Shown here: positions 16,352 to 24,088 of the stretch, one piece after another
How positions within the stretch are numbered: the stretch's first letter is position 1
Layout: each line of letters opens with the position of its first letter
From: an uncultured Elusimicrobium sp.
GTDB taxonomy: Bacteria; Elusimicrobiota; Elusimicrobia; Elusimicrobiales; Elusimicrobiaceae
Assembly (NCBI GenBank): GCA_902767385.1
Contig: CACXHA010000040.1
Location: forward strand, 1-41,633
DNA length: 41,633 nucleotides
Direction of reading: 5' to 3'
Translations under genes and position numbers: made by a program
The notes under the pieces: model-generated
What the model saw: the letters and a program-made list of their open reading frames with translations, nothing else
Told to the model about the DNA's origin: nothing
Databases searched by the model: none

Positions 16352-16780
16352 ATGCTTCATTCCACACAAGGGTCTATTTATAGAACCGTTCTAGCTATTT
16401 TCATTGGGTTGGCTTTTTGTTTTGCACTCAGCTGGCCTCAATACGCCAAGTACCGCAACGGCAAACATCTTAACCGTGCTGCTGAACTCGGTCGCGCGTT
16501 GGCTTTTGCCGAAGGCTCTTATAAGCAACAACATGGGCAATATACACCGTTATTTCGTCAATTGAATGTTTCCCTCCCCTGTCCGACGATAAACAACGGG
16601 CAAGGCCCTCACTTGGATTGCCCCGACTATATCTATCAGTTGCAAGAAAATGAAATAATCCGGGTCTCCCATAAACAATTACCCGTATGGTTGGAAGTAA
16701 ATATCTCAGTTGGGAACGTTACCTGTCACCATCCGGAAAATGATTGGGCCGGGCAAGATTTGTGTGCCCGGATGCAATAA
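16352..16780 (+). CDS. Pilin-like membrane-anchored protein lacking a prepilin cleavage motif
   Basis: 142 residues. One hydrophobic segment (about 12-29) leads into an amphipathic helix with the pattern ALAFAEGSYKQQHGQYTPL, which resembles the AExYY-x3-G-x-Y-x-x-L region of PilE/PulG-like pilins. The globular part has four cysteines (LPCP, LDCP, VTCH, DLCA), enough for two disulfides. The conserved G/FTLIE processing site is absent, so it is unlikely to be a substrate of PilD in the usual way. The Shine-Dalgarno GAGGAGG is strong. Pilin relatives are numerous in Elusimicrobia, which is partly why I lean to that phylum. Confidence 0.55.
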   Translation: MLHSTQGSIYRTVLAIFIGLAFCFALSWPQYAKYRNGKHLNRAAELGRALAFAEGSYKQQHGQYTPLFRQLNVSLPCPTINNGQGPHLDCPDYIYQLQENEIIRVSHKQLPVWLEVNISVGNVTCHHPENDWAGQDLCARMQ

Positions 16781-16795
16781 AAAACGAGTCTAATT

Positions 16796-16804
16796 TGTTA
16801 CAAT
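16796..16804 (+). promoter_or_regulatory. Extended -10 promoter (TGTTACAAT) of the LpoB operon
   Basis: TGT plus TACAAT lies 29 bases before the start at 16834, which has the Shine-Dalgarno AAAGGAG; a conventional leader. Confidence 0.6.
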
Positions 16805-16833
16805 AAAGTGACAGAATTTAAAAAGGAGAAATT

Positions 16834-17424
16834 ATGAAAAAATTATTGATTGCTTTACTGGCTTTGCCACTTGTGTTTGCCTGTTCGCCCAAGGTGAAAC
16901 GCATAGAAACCAATTTGGTTAAAGATGTAAGCGGCGGTTGGAACGATACGGACGCCCAAATGGTCGCCCAAGAAATGATTACTGACTGTTTAAACAGCGG
17001 TTGGTACACTAAATTCTTAACCCGCAAAGGCAAGGAACCGGTGGTCATTGTGGGAACGGTTACCAACAAAACCATGGAACACATCAATACACAAGTGTTT
17101 GTGGAAGAGATGCAACGCGCGCTCATCAATTCTGGCAAGGTGGAATTTGTAGCCTCCAAAGAAGAACGCGGCGAAGTACGCAATGAACGCTTGGAACAAG
17201 ACGAATTTGCCAGCGAAGCTACCCGGAAAGCTTTTGGACAAGAAGTCGGGGCTGATTTTATGCTTAGCGGAGTGCTGCAAAGCGTGGCAGACCAAGCTGG
17301 CAGTAAAGCCGTCGTTTTCTACCAAGCTAACTTAAAGCTTATCAACATTGAAACGAACCAAATTGTGTGGAACGGTCAAAAACAAATTAAAAAATACGTA
17401 AAACGTAGCAAAGTTTCGTTCTAA
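16834..17424 (+). CDS. lpoB: LpoB-type penicillin-binding-protein activator lipoprotein
   Basis: 196 residues. A lipoprotein signal ends LVFAC (Cys17). The rest matches the LpoB family: WNDTDAQMVAQEMITDC, then VVIVGTVTNKTMEHINTQVF, GKVEFVASKEERGEVRNER, a long alpha segment and GADFMLSGVLQSV. In Enterobacteria, LpoB spans the periplasm from the outer membrane and stimulates PBP1B. The class A penicillin-binding protein at the end of this window could be the partner, though this is inference. First gene of a five-gene envelope operon. Confidence 0.87.
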   Translation: MKKLLIALLALPLVFACSPKVKRIETNLVKDVSGGWNDTDAQMVAQEMITDCLNSGWYTKFLTRKGKEPVVIVGTVTNKTMEHINTQVFVEEMQRALINSGKVEFVASKEERGEVRNERLEQDEFASEATRKAFGQEVGADFMLSGVLQSVADQAGSKAVVFYQANLKLINIETNQIVWNGQKQIKKYVKRSKVSF

Positions 17425-17426
17425 TT

Positions 17427-18740
17427 ATGACCAAGAAGGCGCTTTTAGCAATCGGTGCGGTTGTCTTGTGCTCCGCCTGCGGAGCGCCTTCTTTGCGCTA
17501 TAAGTACGAAGTAAATAAACTGGCCTCTCAAGGCAATTTTGGACAAGCTGCAGATTACGTCAACGCCAAAGCCAAAAACAACTATGGCAAGCGGGACGTA
17601 CTTCTCTATGAATTAGACCTGGGAGCTTTACTGCACGATGCCCAGGACTTTGCGCAAAGTGATATTTTATTTGCCAGTGCGCAACAACACATCACCGATT
17701 CTTACACCAAAAGCGTTTCTGCCTCTGCCGCACGATTTGTCATTAACGATTTAACGACCCCTTATTACGCCGCCAATTACGAAACGGCTCTTACTTTTTT
17801 TTACCGCGCTATGAACTTTTTACAACAAAACGATATTATGTCCGCCGGAGTAGAAGCACGCAAAGCCGTTTTCTTCTTAGACCACTTACGCGCAGATAAA
17901 AAGAGCGGATACAATGACGACCCTTTTGTGCAGTACATGGCAAGCCTTATTTTTGAATCTACTGGGGAACTTTCCGATGCGCGTATCGCCCGTACCAACG
18001 CCTTAAACGCTTATGCAAAGCACGGGTGGACCAAACCCAATTTTTCCGTTCCATCTAATTGGCAAGATTACGCAGAGGTCATTATCTTGCATTACGTCGG
18101 TAAAATTCCCCTTAAAAAGAGCCAAACCATCCAACTGGCCTGGCATCGGGCACTTATCCTGGCAGACAGTCCGGTAGAAGGGGAAAGCCCCATTGCACCG
18201 GAAGTAGAAAACGCCATTAGTGCCGGCCTTACCGGTTCGGCAGTAACGGTTGCCTATCCGGTATTGGAAAGCCAACCGTATCACATCACCGGCTCTAGCG
18301 CGGTAATTGGTGGGCAACGTTTTGCCATGCAAAAAATGACGGACGTAAGCGAGCTTGTAGAGCAAGATTTGAGAGAAAAGTTACCCGGCATTTGGTTTCG
18401 TTTGGCCACGCGGGCCGTACTTAAACGGGTGGCCGCCGTACAGGCACGCCACGCAGTAGACGGAAGCGGGAGTGAGAGTGACCGCTACGGTTCTTCGGGT
18501 TGGCTGGCGGAAATGGCTGTTAGTTTATTAAGTGCCGCTACCGAAAAAGCCGATACACGCCAATGGTTTACGTTGCCTGCACAAATTTATATGACGCGTG
18601 CTTTTGTTCCTCCCGGTACGCAAAATATTCAATTGCTTCTTACAGACAGCAATGGTAATATTATAAAGCAACACACTTTTGAAAATGTAACGGTACCCAA
18701 AGCAGGGCGAGTTTTCCTGCACCACCGTACCGCATATTGA
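17427..18740 (+). CDS. COG3014-like lipoprotein with helical repeats
   Basis: 437 residues. The lipoprotein signal ends CSAC (Cys18). An N-terminal TPR-like helical region includes LASQGNFGQAADYVN, ELDLGALLHDAQDFAQSD and YNDDPFVQYMASLIFES, the pattern of uncharacterised COG3014 proteins. The C-terminal half has beta-rich stretches and ends VPKAGRVFLHHRTAY. In other bacteria such proteins occur beside LpoB and LPP20-like genes, as here. It starts two bases after lpoB without an evident Shine-Dalgarno, so translational coupling is likely. Confidence 0.72.
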   Translation: MTKKALLAIGAVVLCSACGAPSLRYKYEVNKLASQGNFGQAADYVNAKAKNNYGKRDVLLYELDLGALLHDAQDFAQSDILFASAQQHITDSYTKSVSASAARFVINDLTTPYYAANYETALTFFYRAMNFLQQNDIMSAGVEARKAVFFLDHLRADKKSGYNDDPFVQYMASLIFESTGELSDARIARTNALNAYAKHGWTKPNFSVPSNWQDYAEVIILHYVGKIPLKKSQTIQLAWHRALILADSPVEGESPIAPEVENAISAGLTGSAVTVAYPVLESQPYHITGSSAVIGGQRFAMQKMTDVSELVEQDLREKLPGIWFRLATRAVLKRVAAVQARHAVDGSGSESDRYGSSGWLAEMAVSLLSAATEKADTRQWFTLPAQIYMTRAFVPPGTQNIQLLLTDSNGNIIKQHTFENVTVPKAGRVFLHHRTAY

Positions 18741-18750
18741 GAGGTAAATT

Positions 18751-19683
18751 ATGAAAAAACTCATCCTATCCGTATTGCCCTTTGCGTTAGTGGCTTGCGG
18801 TGGACTGAACAAAAATACGGTCAGTTATCAAATGTCCAAATATGATGCCGATCGGTATTACCTAGTGGCAGGGGAAGCCAATACAAAACAAGAAGCCGCT
18901 GCCCATGCTACTAAACAAATGCAACAAGAAATTTTGCAACATACGCCTGCGTCCGGGCAAGATATTATTGAAGACCTCATGGCAAATGCCAAGGTAGAAA
19001 AAGTATGGAAAGATAAACAATCTCGGCAAAAGCATTATTTTGCTTTGTCCGTACTTCCACGTAACAAAGCCAACGCTGTGCTCGTACCGCTTTTAAACCA
19101 GGCCGATGCCCAACTTGCCGGTTTAGCCAGTCAATTTGCCACGCCGGCAGACCCTCTGTGGGACTTAAAAGTGGCCTACAAAATGCAACCCCTTGTAGAA
19201 CGTCGTTTAGCCCTAAACGACACCTACCAGTTTTTACAGGTGGACCGTTCCAGTTATATGCCGGAAACGTTTGCCCCCTACAAAACTATTTTTAAAGAAA
19301 AAATGGCTGCGGTTCTTGTGGGCGTGGATGTGGAAGGAGTGGAAAGCCGGGTGTTAGTAACTTACGTGGTAGATGCCCTCAATAAAATGGGCTTAGGAGT
19401 TGTGGACGAAACCGACCCGGACCAAGTGCTCTCTGTGAAAATTGAAACAGAAGTAGATAATTATTCCTCTAAAAAAGTAGATGGACTTATCTGGTGTTCT
19501 AGCGGCGCCACCATTAGTTTAGTGGATACGCAACGCGGGGTTACTTTCTCTCGCTTTAACGTGCACGAGCGCGCCGGCACTAGCCGCATGGAAGATTCCC
19601 TGCGCCGTAGTATGCAAGCGGTAGGAGAACAAACCGCTACTCAAATTTCTACACGGTTAGAAAATTATTTAAAAACAAAATAG
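18751..19683 (+). CDS. LPP20-like lipoprotein
   Basis: 310 residues. The lipoprotein signal ends LVAC (Cys16). YYLVAGEANTKQEAAAHATKQM and YFALSVLPR match the pattern of the LPP20/LpoA-associated lipoprotein family, in which a helix of the type 'A-x-x-E-A-x-x-x-A' precedes a beta strand. The C-terminal domain (about 190-305) includes VLSVKIETEVDNYSS and resembles curli CsgG-like or LpoB-like folds. It has a good Shine-Dalgarno (GAGG) and follows the COG3014-like gene by ten bases. Role: probably part of the same outer-membrane assembly; biochemical function unknown. Confidence 0.65.
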   Translation: MKKLILSVLPFALVACGGLNKNTVSYQMSKYDADRYYLVAGEANTKQEAAAHATKQMQQEILQHTPASGQDIIEDLMANAKVEKVWKDKQSRQKHYFALSVLPRNKANAVLVPLLNQADAQLAGLASQFATPADPLWDLKVAYKMQPLVERRLALNDTYQFLQVDRSSYMPETFAPYKTIFKEKMAAVLVGVDVEGVESRVLVTYVVDALNKMGLGVVDETDPDQVLSVKIETEVDNYSSKKVDGLIWCSSGATISLVDTQRGVTFSRFNVHERAGTSRMEDSLRRSMQAVGEQTATQISTRLENYLKTK

Positions 19684-19692
19684 GAGATTACT

Positions 19693-20367
19693 ATGAAAAA
19701 ACTTGCAATATTCGCTTTATTTTTCGCCCCTTTGTGGGTTATGGCCCAGGCAGCCCCCGCCGCTAACGATCCGGCAGAGCGCAATAAAATGCTTTATTCC
19801 TTAGGGTTTTTGTTAGGGGATAATCTTAAAAAACAACTTATTTTAGATAACGAAAACGATTACAAAGCCGTTTCCCAGGGAATGCGTGACAGTTTACTTA
19901 ATAAAGCCGCCCAAACCGATGTAGAAAAATACAAACCGCAGATTATCCAAAAATACCAAGAGGACGCCCGTCGTATTTCCGAAAAGCGCGAAGCCGCCCA
20001 GCAAGAATACTTGGAAAACTTCAAAAAAGAAAAAGGCGTGAAAGTACTAGACAACGGAGCCATGATCAAATTATCTAAAGCCGGCAAGGGTAAAAACCCT
20101 AAAGCCGATGATTCCGTCACCGTACACTATACGGGCACGCTTATTGACGGCACCAAATTTGATAGCTCACGGGATCGCGGGCAAGCCTTTACCACGCGTT
20201 TAACCGACGTTGTACCGTGCTGGACTAAAGCATTACAACAAATGAAACCCGGTTCCCAGGCCAAAATAGTATGCCCGGCCGATACTGCCTATGGCAACCG
20301 TCCGGTAGGCCCGATTCCGGCCAATTCTGTCTTGGTGTTTGATATTGAAGTTATAGACGTTAAATAA
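19693..20367 (+). CDS. FKBP-type peptidyl-prolyl isomerase, periplasmic (FklB/Mip-like)
   Basis: 224 residues. A signal peptide is cleaved after VMAQA. The N-terminal dimerisation helices (about 25-110) begin MLYSLGFLLGDNLKKQL and include the long charged helix EDARRISEKREAAQQEYLENF. The C-terminal FKBP domain (about 115-224) has VTVHYTGTLIDGTKFDSSRDRGQ-type strands, PGSQAKIVCPADTAYG and PIPANSVLVFDIEVIDV. It catalyses cis-trans proline isomerisation in secreted proteins. Shine-Dalgarno TAGGAG; part of the envelope operon. Confidence 0.92.
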   Translation: MKKLAIFALFFAPLWVMAQAAPAANDPAERNKMLYSLGFLLGDNLKKQLILDNENDYKAVSQGMRDSLLNKAAQTDVEKYKPQIIQKYQEDARRISEKREAAQQEYLENFKKEKGVKVLDNGAMIKLSKAGKGKNPKADDSVTVHYTGTLIDGTKFDSSRDRGQAFTTRLTDVVPCWTKALQQMKPGSQAKIVCPADTAYGNRPVGPIPANSVLVFDIEVIDVK

Positions 20368-20369
20368 AC

Positions 20370-20981
20370 ATGTCTAAAACCAGTTATGCTTTAATTGCAG
20401 TGATGGTGTCCGCACTCTTGTATATGGGTGCGGCCCGACTGCATGAAAAATGGAAACAATATAAAGAAGCCCAAGATGCCGCCGCGCTTGCAACGACGGA
20501 GCCTTTTTCTTTTCAGCATAAGCCGCTCTCTTTGGCGGCTCCTCAAGTAACTCCCATGCAAGACCCGGTACAATACCAACCGCAATATCCACAAATTTAC
20601 TTAGAGGATACTCCCCCGGACACTGCTACCCAACAGCAACAGGCCCAATCTACTCTATTCTCTATTACGCAAGATTTTGATGCCGATTTAAAATCTTTCA
20701 ATCAAGATTTACAAGCTGCTACCCAAGGGCAAATACAAAACTTAGCTGATTTAAGTTCCCAAAATTTGGCGCAACTGGTACAAGAAAATCCACAAATTGT
20801 AAAAGTAGTTCAAAAACATTTAAATAATAAAGAATTTGCCGCCAAAATTAACGAAATCTTTTCCAATCCGCAATTTCAACAAAGTGTCCAACAACTCCAA
20901 CAGACTCCTGCCGGTTTACCGACTCCTCCCGCCCCGCAAACCCCGATTTTACCGGTCAGCCGCTTGACAGACTCCAACTAA
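20370..20981 (+). CDS. Membrane-anchored Gln-rich protein of unknown function
   Basis: 203 residues, not recognised. An N-terminal anchor (about 5-20) is followed by charged residues, a Pro/Gln-rich linker (60-90), a Gln/Asn/Asp helical part (95-175) with repeated short units such as NLADLSSQNLAQLVQ, and a Pro-rich tail. It starts two bases after the FKBP gene, so it is in the operon. Composition suggests a periplasmic spacer or partner of the upstream lipoproteins, but nothing more specific can be said. Confidence 0.6.
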   Translation: MSKTSYALIAVMVSALLYMGAARLHEKWKQYKEAQDAAALATTEPFSFQHKPLSLAAPQVTPMQDPVQYQPQYPQIYLEDTPPDTATQQQQAQSTLFSITQDFDADLKSFNQDLQAATQGQIQNLADLSSQNLAQLVQENPQIVKVVQKHLNNKEFAAKINEIFSNPQFQQSVQQLQQTPAGLPTPPAPQTPILPVSRLTDSN

Positions 20982-20982
20982 A

Positions 20983-21013
20983 GGACCTAGGTTCGTATAG
21001 GCCAAAGGACCCC
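20983..21013. repeat. Paired TAGG motif in an intergenic region
   Basis: GGACCTAGGTTC (20983-20994) contains the palindrome ACCTAGGT; ATAGGCCAAAGGACCCC (20997-21013) matches the element at 7205-7220. It lies between the stop of the Gln-rich gene and the next promoter. Confidence 0.45.
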
Positions 21014-21040
21014 TGTCAAACTGCCCAAAATTTTGTAAGC

Positions 21041-21046
21041 TATAAT
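21041..21046 (+). promoter_or_regulatory. -10 box (TATAAT) for the gene at 21061
   Basis: Consensus hexamer 14 bases before the ATG; the Shine-Dalgarno AAGGAG lies in the short leader. Confidence 0.55.
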
Positions 21047-21060
21047 CACAAGGAGATATT

Positions 21061-21663
21061 ATGATTAAAATTTTACTCAAAACCCTGATTTTAGTGTGCA
21101 TTATTTTAAGCATTTACTTTATTGTAAACCCCTCTGCTTGTTCCAACTTAATGAGCGGAAAAGTGGTAAACTCCACAGAAAAGTTACCTACCTTTGTGCC
21201 AAAAGAACAAAACCACAGCGAACTGCTTACCCCCAAAGGAGACCAACCTTTACACCAAGAGGAAAAACCCGCTAAAACAGCTGTAGAAGAACAATCGGCC
21301 GAGCAACCCGAAAATACTGAAGAAGCCGCCGCAGATGCTCAAACGCAATCGACCGAACAACAACCCGAACAAACAGCGACTCCTGTTACGGATACCAATT
21401 CTCTGCAAACCCCTACCCCGGCTGAACAGAAACCGGGCTATAGTGTAGCGGAAATAGATTATGCCATTGCCAACCGTTATGTAGAGTTGGAAAACGAATA
21501 CATTAAACAGAAAAAAGATATGAAAAAAGCAGCTCAAGAAATTTCTTATATCGTTATGGACGATTTTGAAATGACCCCTTCGGAATGGGAAGCTTTCTTA
21601 CAACGCGCAACAGCGGATAACTTGTTTGAAAAAGTCCGCGCCGAACAAGCTGCCAAAAAATAA
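21061..21663 (+). CDS. Membrane-anchored acidic Glu/Gln-rich protein, unknown
   Basis: 200 residues, not recognised. A signal anchor (about 4-24) is followed by a disordered Glu/Gln/Pro/Thr linker (45-125) and a compact helical C-terminal domain (126-200: YSVAEIDYAIANRYVELE, then DDFEMTPSEWEAFLQRAT). It looks like a tethered helical domain held away from the membrane. The gene has its own promoter but a plan similar to the preceding one, so both may belong to the same envelope function. Confidence 0.6.
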   Translation: MIKILLKTLILVCIILSIYFIVNPSACSNLMSGKVVNSTEKLPTFVPKEQNHSELLTPKGDQPLHQEEKPAKTAVEEQSAEQPENTEEAAADAQTQSTEQQPEQTATPVTDTNSLQTPTPAEQKPGYSVAEIDYAIANRYVELENEYIKQKKDMKKAAQEISYIVMDDFEMTPSEWEAFLQRATADNLFEKVRAEQAAKK

Positions 21664-21680
21664 TATCTTGCCAATACTCA

Positions 21681-21714
21681 AAAACCCCTAGCGAAATACT
21701 AGGGGTTTTATTTA
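21681..21714. terminator. Bidirectional terminator between convergent genes
   Basis: AAAACCCCTA (21681-21690) pairs with TAGGGGTTTT (21700-21709); T/A tracts on both sides. Confidence 0.93.
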
Positions 21715-21727
21715 TTGAAGAAATCAA

Positions 21728-22834
21728 TTATAACGTTTTTTCATATACGCGGTAGCGCTTGTACGGGTGACACCCGCACTCTTCTATCCCGCGTAGCATC
21801 CCCACATTGTCTTCAAGCACCCAAGAAAGCTCTGCCCAGTCCCACACAGCTACTCCATGCGTAACAATGTGCTTAATTAAAATAAGGTCAATTCCACGTT
21901 TCCTAAATTCCGGTAAGACGCCTAACATGATAAGCCGGGCATCTTTAATCCTTTTCCAAGTCCACAAGGCCTTAAGCACACGCCAGGGGTTACACAAACT
22001 ACCGCGCAAAATTTTAAGTACCCGGTTCATATTGGGAATGCAAATGTAGAAGCCAGCCGGCACTCCATTTTCCTCTAATACACACGTTCCTTCTAAACGC
22101 ACAATAGGTTTTAATTCGCGTACAATATCTTGCATTTCTTGTGCATCTAGCGGTACAAAGCCCCAGTTTTCACTCCAGGCTTTGTTATAAATTTCTCTTA
22201 TAATTTCGGCTTCTTTCTCTAAATTTTTAAGATCAAGACGACGTAAAGTAATGCCGCCTTTTTTTTCACATCGTTCACATATTTTTAGAAAACGAGGAGA
22301 AAATTGGTCATCCCTACTGCGCTTAAAAGCTAATAAATCTTTGGCTTTGGAAAAACCAGCTTTTTCAATTAAGTCCGCATAATAGGGATAGTTATAGGGC
22401 ATCATAATAGCGGGGATAGAATCAAACCCTTCCACCAATAGCCCGTAAGTATGGTTACTGGAAGGATTAGCCGGGCCACGCACCGTAGTTACCCCTTGTG
22501 CGCGCAAATATGCTTCCCCCACCTTGAATAAGGCCGTTGCAACCGCATCGTCATTGATACAGTCAAAAAAACCAAAAAAGCCCAAATTAGTATGGTGATA
22601 CTCGTTATATTTACGGTTTACAAGCACACAAAGGCGCCCGACGGGTTTACCACCTTCGTAAGCCATAAACAGCTTGCGTGTACTATGCCGCCAAAAGGGG
22701 TTATCTGCCCGCAATAATTTGTGGGTTTCTGCTTTGAGTTCCCCCACCCAGTATGGGTCATCTTTGTAGAGTTCAAACGGAAAGTCAATAAAAGCATTGA
22801 GGTCTTTTGACGTAATTTCTTTAATTTCCACCAT
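21728..22834 (-). CDS. GNAT-fold N-acyltransferase beside SPT-like gene (candidate ceramide-type N-acyltransferase)
   Basis: 368 residues of a large GNAT-like family. Conserved stretches include ELYKDDPYWVGEL, NPFWRHS, GRLCVLVNRKYNEYH, GFFGFFDCINDD and VRGPANPSSNHTYGLLVEGF, followed by MMPYNYPYYADLIEKAGF. The C-terminal acyl-CoA-binding half includes LGVLPEFRKRGID. The substrate is not known from sequence. Its position next to a serine-palmitoyltransferase-like gene suggests N-acylation of a long-chain base. The ATG at 22834 is chosen because AGGAGG precedes it; an earlier TTG has none. A terminator-like hairpin separates it from the upstream gene. Confidence 0.75.
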   Translation of the reverse strand: MVEIKEITSKDLNAFIDFPFELYKDDPYWVGELKAETHKLLRADNPFWRHSTRKLFMAYEGGKPVGRLCVLVNRKYNEYHHTNLGFFGFFDCINDDAVATALFKVGEAYLRAQGVTTVRGPANPSSNHTYGLLVEGFDSIPAIMMPYNYPYYADLIEKAGFSKAKDLLAFKRSRDDQFSPRFLKICERCEKKGGITLRRLDLKNLEKEAEIIREIYNKAWSENWGFVPLDAQEMQDIVRELKPIVRLEGTCVLEENGVPAGFYICIPNMNRVLKILRGSLCNPWRVLKALWTWKRIKDARLIMLGVLPEFRKRGIDLILIKHIVTHGVAVWDWAELSWVLEDNVGMLRGIEECGCHPYKRYRVYEKTL

Positions 22835-22847
22835 AATCCCTCCTTGC

Positions 22848-22871
22848 AAAAACCCGCTTAAAGCGCGGGGC
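22848..22871 (-). terminator. Terminator-like hairpin between SPT-like and GNAT genes
   Basis: On the minus strand a GC-rich stem (about 22853-22870, CCC-CGCTT with AAGCGGG, one bulge) is followed by TTTTT, directly before the GNAT Shine-Dalgarno. There is no space for a separate GNAT promoter, so it should act as partial attenuation within the operon. Confidence 0.6.
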
Positions 22872-22878
22872 TTATAGA

Positions 22879-24069
22879 CTATTTAATGAGCCCAATGGCA
22901 CGGCCTGCAGTAGCAAAACTATCAATAATCTTCTGCACATGTGCCTCGGTATGTGTTGCCATTAACGTCAAGCGGATCAGTGCACGGCCGGGCGGCACCG
23001 CGGGGCTGACGACTGGGTTAGCAAAAATACCCATTTCATGTAAGGCGCGCCACATTTTAAAGCAGTTCTCGTTGCTGCCTACATGCACCGGCAAAATAGG
23101 CGTTGTACTGGTACCCAAATCATATCCTAAATCTTCCAACCCTTTTTTAAGCAAGGCCGTCAAGCGGAACAGATTGTCGCGGCGGGAAGTATCATTGGAA
23201 ATCAAATCCACCGCTTTGGAGATAGAAGCAATACAAGCCGGCGGCATAGAGGCCGAGAAAATTTGGCTGCGGGCATTGTGGCGCATGTAGTGGATAATCT
23301 CTTCGTCCCCTACTACAAAACCACCCACGGTGGCAAACGTCTTGGAACAGGTCCCCACAATGAGGTCCACTTCTCCGTTTTCTAATCCAAAGTATTCGCA
23401 TGTACCGCGCCCGGTCTTACCGATAATCCCCGTAGCATGGGCATCGTCTACCATAATGCGGGCCCCGTATTTCTTACCGATTTTTACAATTTCCGGTAAC
23501 GGACAAATATCCCCTTCCATGCTAAACACACCGTCCACGATGATGAGCTTGCCGGCTTCGGCGGGAAGTTTAGAAATGACACGTTCCAAATCAGCAGGGT
23601 CATTGTGTTTAAAGCGGGCCATTTCGCCGTCTGATAAGCGAACGCCATCCAAAATACTGGCGTGGTCCAATTTATCTACAATGGCATAATCCCCTTTTTT
23701 GATAAGAGAAGAAACAACCCCCAAATTCATTTGATATCCGGTAGCAAAAATGAGCCCGGCTTGTTTGCCTTTAAATTTGGCAATTTTTTGTTCCAACTCG
23801 TCAGCTAATTTGGTGTTTCCGTTTAATAAACGGCTGCCTGCTACACCCGTACCGTATTTTTGCACCGCCTCTAAAGCAGCTTTTTTCATCTCCGGGTCAT
23901 TGGCCAGGCCTAAATAGTTGTTAGAACCTGCCATGATGTAGGTTTTACCGTCCAACACTACTTCGGGCCCTTGTGCAGACTCAATTGGTTGGAAATAGCC
24001 ATAAATACCCATACGCATGGCTATTTTGGCATCTTTATAGTTGTAACACTTCTCAAAAATATCAGACAT
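22879..24069 (-). CDS. PLP-dependent alpha-oxoamine synthase, serine palmitoyltransferase-like
   Basis: 396 residues. Fold-type I enzyme that condenses an amino acid with an acyl-CoA. PLP lysine: Lys243 in GTCSKTFATVGG. His136 (LDHASI) stacks on PLP, and Asp208-His211 (MVDDAHATG) contacts the cofactor. The family includes serine palmitoyltransferase, 2-amino-3-ketobutyrate ligase (Kbl) and BioF. KLIIVDGVFSMEGD, RFKHNDPADLE, RHNARSQIFSASMPPA and IRLTLMATHTEAHV read closest, from memory, to Bacteroides-type serine palmitoyltransferases. No tdh or bio gene is nearby, and the GNAT neighbour supports a lipid role. Kbl remains the main alternative. Shine-Dalgarno GAGGAAA. Confidence 0.82.
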   Translation of the reverse strand: MSDIFEKCYNYKDAKIAMRMGIYGYFQPIESAQGPEVVLDGKTYIMAGSNNYLGLANDPEMKKAALEAVQKYGTGVAGSRLLNGNTKLADELEQKIAKFKGKQAGLIFATGYQMNLGVVSSLIKKGDYAIVDKLDHASILDGVRLSDGEMARFKHNDPADLERVISKLPAEAGKLIIVDGVFSMEGDICPLPEIVKIGKKYGARIMVDDAHATGIIGKTGRGTCEYFGLENGEVDLIVGTCSKTFATVGGFVVGDEEIIHYMRHNARSQIFSASMPPACIASISKAVDLISNDTSRRDNLFRLTALLKKGLEDLGYDLGTSTTPILPVHVGSNENCFKMWRALHEMGIFANPVVSPAVPPGRALIRLTLMATHTEAHVQKIIDSFATAGRAIGLIK

Positions 24070-24088
24070 ATTTTCCTCGTGGACTAAA

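Noticed and set aside
22879..24069. Threonine-catabolism Kbl (2-amino-3-ketobutyrate ligase) or BioF
   Set aside because: Not excluded, but no tdh or biotin genes are nearby, the adjacent genes are for lipids and envelope, and conserved segments read closer to serine palmitoyltransferase. Kept as the main alternative.
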